Source: Polyangiaceae bacterium
GTDB taxonomy: Bacteria; Myxococcota_A; Polyangia; Polyangiales; Polyangiaceae
Assembly: GCA_016712345.1 (NCBI GenBank)
Contig: JADJRH010000011.1
Location: 806,001-870,000 of the forward strand
Length of the DNA: 64,000 bases
Reading direction: 5' to 3'
Made by a program: the position numbers and the translations under genes. Positions 61,883-64,000 of this stretch are shown one piece after another. The notes under the pieces were generated by a model, which saw only the letters and a program-made list of their open reading frames with translations, had not been told where the DNA came from and did no database searches. Position 1 is the stretch's first letter. The number at the start of each line of letters is the position of its first letter.

Positions 61883-64000
61883 ATGCAGCGCGATGAGCGA
61901 CCGTTTGCCGTGCGACTGGGGGCGGCAATTGCGCGAACACCGCGGGCTTTGTGGTGGCTCCTGGCGCTGTTTTTGTTGGGTTTGGCGCTTCGAGTTGGAA
62001 ACAACGACGTACCGGCTTATTCGCCCGCGGACGAAGCACATTACGTTAGAGCTGCGAAAACGCTGCACGAAAAGGGCTTTTTTTCGTACGGCGATTTGGT
62101 GCGTGAGTACACAAGCGATCGCGAGAAGTGGCTATATCCAACGCCGCTCCGGTGGGGCTATTACGGGGCGGCGGCTCTGACGTGTGCGGTGCGTACTCCA
62201 TGTGACGCGCGTGCGCTTGGCTGGCTTTCTACGGTTGCGGGCGCGTTTTCGGTGGTGTTTGTGTACCTTTTGGCGACCTCCATTTTGGGTTGGAAAGGGC
62301 GGGCGGCGGCTGAAAATGGGGAGGCACCCGATCGTCATGTGGAGCCAAAAGAGCTGACTTTTGCGCAGAAAACGGGGCTTGTTGCAGCGGCTCTCACAGT
62401 GACAAGTCCGCTCCAGTCGGCGCTGTCGCGGCGCGCGTTGAACGACGAGCTGTATTGTGTGGCGGCGACTGCGGCTGTGTGGGCGCTGTTTCGACTGATT
62501 GAGGTGGATGGGGGCGGGAAGCTAAGAGAGTACACAAGGCGGGCAGTTTTGTTTGTTACAATGAGTACACTCGCGTTTGCGACGAAGGAGGTGTTTCTCT
62601 TTCCGTTCGCGGGGCTCGCAGCCGTTTATTTGCTGAGCAAAAGGCCGCTGAAAATAGGGGCGATTGACATTGTCTTGTTCGCCCTGCCACCGGCGCTTTT
62701 TTTCTTTGTGTACGCACTTTTGGCGGCCGATTGGACAAGTTTTGCAAGGCTTGTGGAGCTTTTACAAGCTTCGTTTCAAAGCGAGTACAGCCTTCGTTAC
62801 CAGTCTGGGCCGGCGCACAGGCCTCTCTTTGATTTGCTTATTTTGGCGCCGATCGTGACGGTAGCGGCCATTTATGGGCTGATTGAAACGGCGCGGCGAG
62901 CGCGAAAAGATGAAGCTCCAAAGGGGGTCCGCGCGCTTGGTTTTTGGGTGGTGATTGTGCTCACGGCGTTTGCACTTTTGCCTAAAAATGCGCGGTTTTT
63001 GGTGGTGCTGGATCCTGCGATGCGAGTGTTTGCCGCGTGGGCATGGCTGGCTTGTTTTGCGGTTGGAAAGGCTTGGGCTCGCGCAACAGCGGTGGCTCTC
63101 GGGGTGAACGGTGCAGTGGAACTTGCGCTTTTCTACAGGGTATTTGTTGCTGAAGGCACGTATGATCCCACCACGCACGGTCTGCTCAGCGCGCTCGGGG
63201 CGATCCCTCGGCGAGGGGTACAAGGCCCGGCCGAAAACGGGACGCTGCTGTTTCTGTTCGGGCTCGGGCTCGCGATACCTTTGCTGCTTTTTGCCGGGAG
63301 ATCTGGTGTGAGTGACGACGATAAAAAGAACGATGCACCGACGGAACCGGTGGTGACGCAGGCGGCACTGAAACGTGAGCGATGGATCACGTGGGGCATT
63401 GGCGCGGCGAGTGTGATCGCCGCGTTTGTGGCAGGGCGAACGTTGGGTACACCTGCAATTCCGAGCGGCGCAAACGTGGATGCGGCCACCGCCGAAGTGA
63501 ACGCGGGAGTAGCGGAGTCAAACCCGGAAAACGCGGTTAAACGCTTTCAAAAAGCCCTTGAGATCAACCCGAAACATTACGGTGCACATTTTCAATTGGC
63601 GCGCGCACTCGACAATGCGGGCCGCAAAGACGAAGCCGCGGCCCAGTGGCAGCGCGTTCTGAAATTGGCCGAAGAGGCGAAAGACGAAGCGCTTGTCGCC
63701 GCCGCGCGCAGGCGGTTGGGGGAGTCGGCGCGCGTGCCGGGTGATCCGATGGCGCAGGGGTTGGACGCGCTTTACACCCGCAAAGACTATGCGCTCGCGG
63801 TGAGCCTTTTCCGCGAGGTGCTCGCAAAAAATCCAAACCATTATGGGGCGACATTTCAGCTCGCAACAGCGCTGTCGCAGATGGGTGATGCGGCTGCGGC
63901 GCGGTCGGTTTGGCAAAAAATGCTGACGCTCGCCGACAGCTCGGGGGATGCGAAAACGGTGGAGATGGCCAAGGCCGCGATCGCGAAGATCGATGAACAG
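61883..64000 (+). CDS. GT-C glycosyltransferase (ArnT/PMT type) with C-terminal TPRs, 3' end beyond window
   Basis: From ATG 61883 the frame is open to the last base (706 codons). Residues 20-460 form a GT-C membrane enzyme: a short cytoplasmic start, TM helix ALWWLLALFLLGLALRVG, the catalytic-type acidic loop YSPADEAHYVRAAKTL, and about ten more helices. After a second TM (GIGAASVIAAFVAGRTLG) come tetratricopeptide repeats (NPENAVKRFQKALEINPKHYGAHFQLARAL; ...ALAVSLFREVLAKNPNHYGATFQLATAL). GT-C/TPR fusions transfer sugars from lipid carriers to proteins or lipids. The gene is divergent from the OmpA gene and not terminated in the window. Confidence 0.9.
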   Translation, partial: MQRDERPFAVRLGAAIARTPRALWWLLALFLLGLALRVGNNDVPAYSPADEAHYVRAAKTLHEKGFFSYGDLVREYTSDREKWLYPTPLRWGYYGAAALTCAVRTPCDARALGWLSTVAGAFSVVFVYLLATSILGWKGRAAAENGEAPDRHVEPKELTFAQKTGLVAAALTVTSPLQSALSRRALNDELYCVAATAAVWALFRLIEVDGGGKLREYTRRAVLFVTMSTLAFATKEVFLFPFAGLAAVYLLSKRPLKIGAIDIVLFALPPALFFFVYALLAADWTSFARLVELLQASFQSEYSLRYQSGPAHRPLFDLLILAPIVTVAAIYGLIETARRARKDEAPKGVRALGFWVVIVLTAFALLPKNARFLVVLDPAMRVFAAWAWLACFAVGKAWARATAVALGVNGAVELALFYRVFVAEGTYDPTTHGLLSALGAIPRRGVQGPAENGTLLFLFGLGLAIPLLLFAGRSGVSDDDKKNDAPTEPVVTQAALKRERWITWGIGAASVIAAFVAGRTLGTPAIPSGANVDAATAEVNAGVAESNPENAVKRFQKALEINPKHYGAHFQLARALDNAGRKDEAAAQWQRVLKLAEEAKDEALVAAARRRLGESARVPGDPMAQGLDALYTRKDYALAVSLFREVLAKNPNHYGATFQLATALSQMGDAAAARSVWQKMLTLADSSGDAKTVEMAKAAIAKIDEQ

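Overview
The window looks like chromosomal DNA of a predatory or social-type member of the Myxococcota (former Deltaproteobacteria). The evidence is the mix of families: several secreted proteins ending in MYXO-CTERM-like tails (Cys, hydrophobic helix, Arg-rich end), three Hanks-type Ser/Thr kinases, paired DUF2330 proteins, secreted trypsin and subtilisin proteases, TSP3/OmpA proteins and a myxobacterial-style retron. No rRNA, tRNA or CRISPR array was recognised. Genes run off both ends: a Wzx-like flippase at the left and a GT-C glycosyltransferase with TPRs at the right.

Layout. 1-10.5 kb: flippase, a DUF2330 gene broken by an in-frame TAG beside an intact paralogue, a phosphodiester-glycosidase lipoprotein, a trypsin-like protease, and a DUF1553/DUF1501 pair. 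10.5-13 kb: a minus-strand operon of Ser/Thr kinase, a photoactive-yellow-protein-like domain fused to a V4R domain, and a 71-aa protein. 13-20 kb: a beta-helix MYXO-CTERM protein that has lost its stop, DUF1697, and a MacB-type ATPase/FtsX permease/HlyD adaptor operon. 20-30.4 kb: two kinases with C-terminal membrane anchors, a GMC oxidoreductase with a small subunit fused to a PLP enzyme, and secreted or lipoprotein genes. 30.6-40.4 kb: MscS, a condensation-like acyltransferase, a three-gene 2-oxoacid:ferredoxin (NADP) oxidoreductase operon, and a J-like/Hsp70 pair in which the Hsp70 is frameshifted. 40.4-49.7 kb: a large subtilase, a penicillin-binding transpeptidase lipoprotein and a glycan cluster (flippase-like protein, GT2, methyltransferase, O-antigen ligase).

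49.7-59.5 kb is an accessory island. Three copies of a ~312-bp repeat (1-2 differences seen between copies) divide it. Between two copies in direct orientation lies a complete retron: HEAT/ARM-repeat protein, winged-helix/SWIM zinc-finger protein, an msr-msd RNA with clear a1/a2 pairing, a candidate branch G and a long msd hairpin, and a retron reverse transcriptase with YADD and VTG motifs. The gene order ARM, WH-SWIM, ncRNA, RT fits what I recall as type XIII retrons in the Mestre et al. scheme. This is the strongest candidate for an unusual biological system here.

59.6-64 kb: a small lipoprotein, an OmpA/TSP3 outer-membrane protein and the partial glycosyltransferase.

Two scale-independent signals also stand out. 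The palindrome GTGTACAC (17 exact copies found by eye) and the word GGGTAGA/TCTACCC (about 65 copies) are far more frequent than chance and are scattered through unrelated genes. Several hairpin elements tipped with CTAG sit exactly on the stop codons of neighbouring genes.
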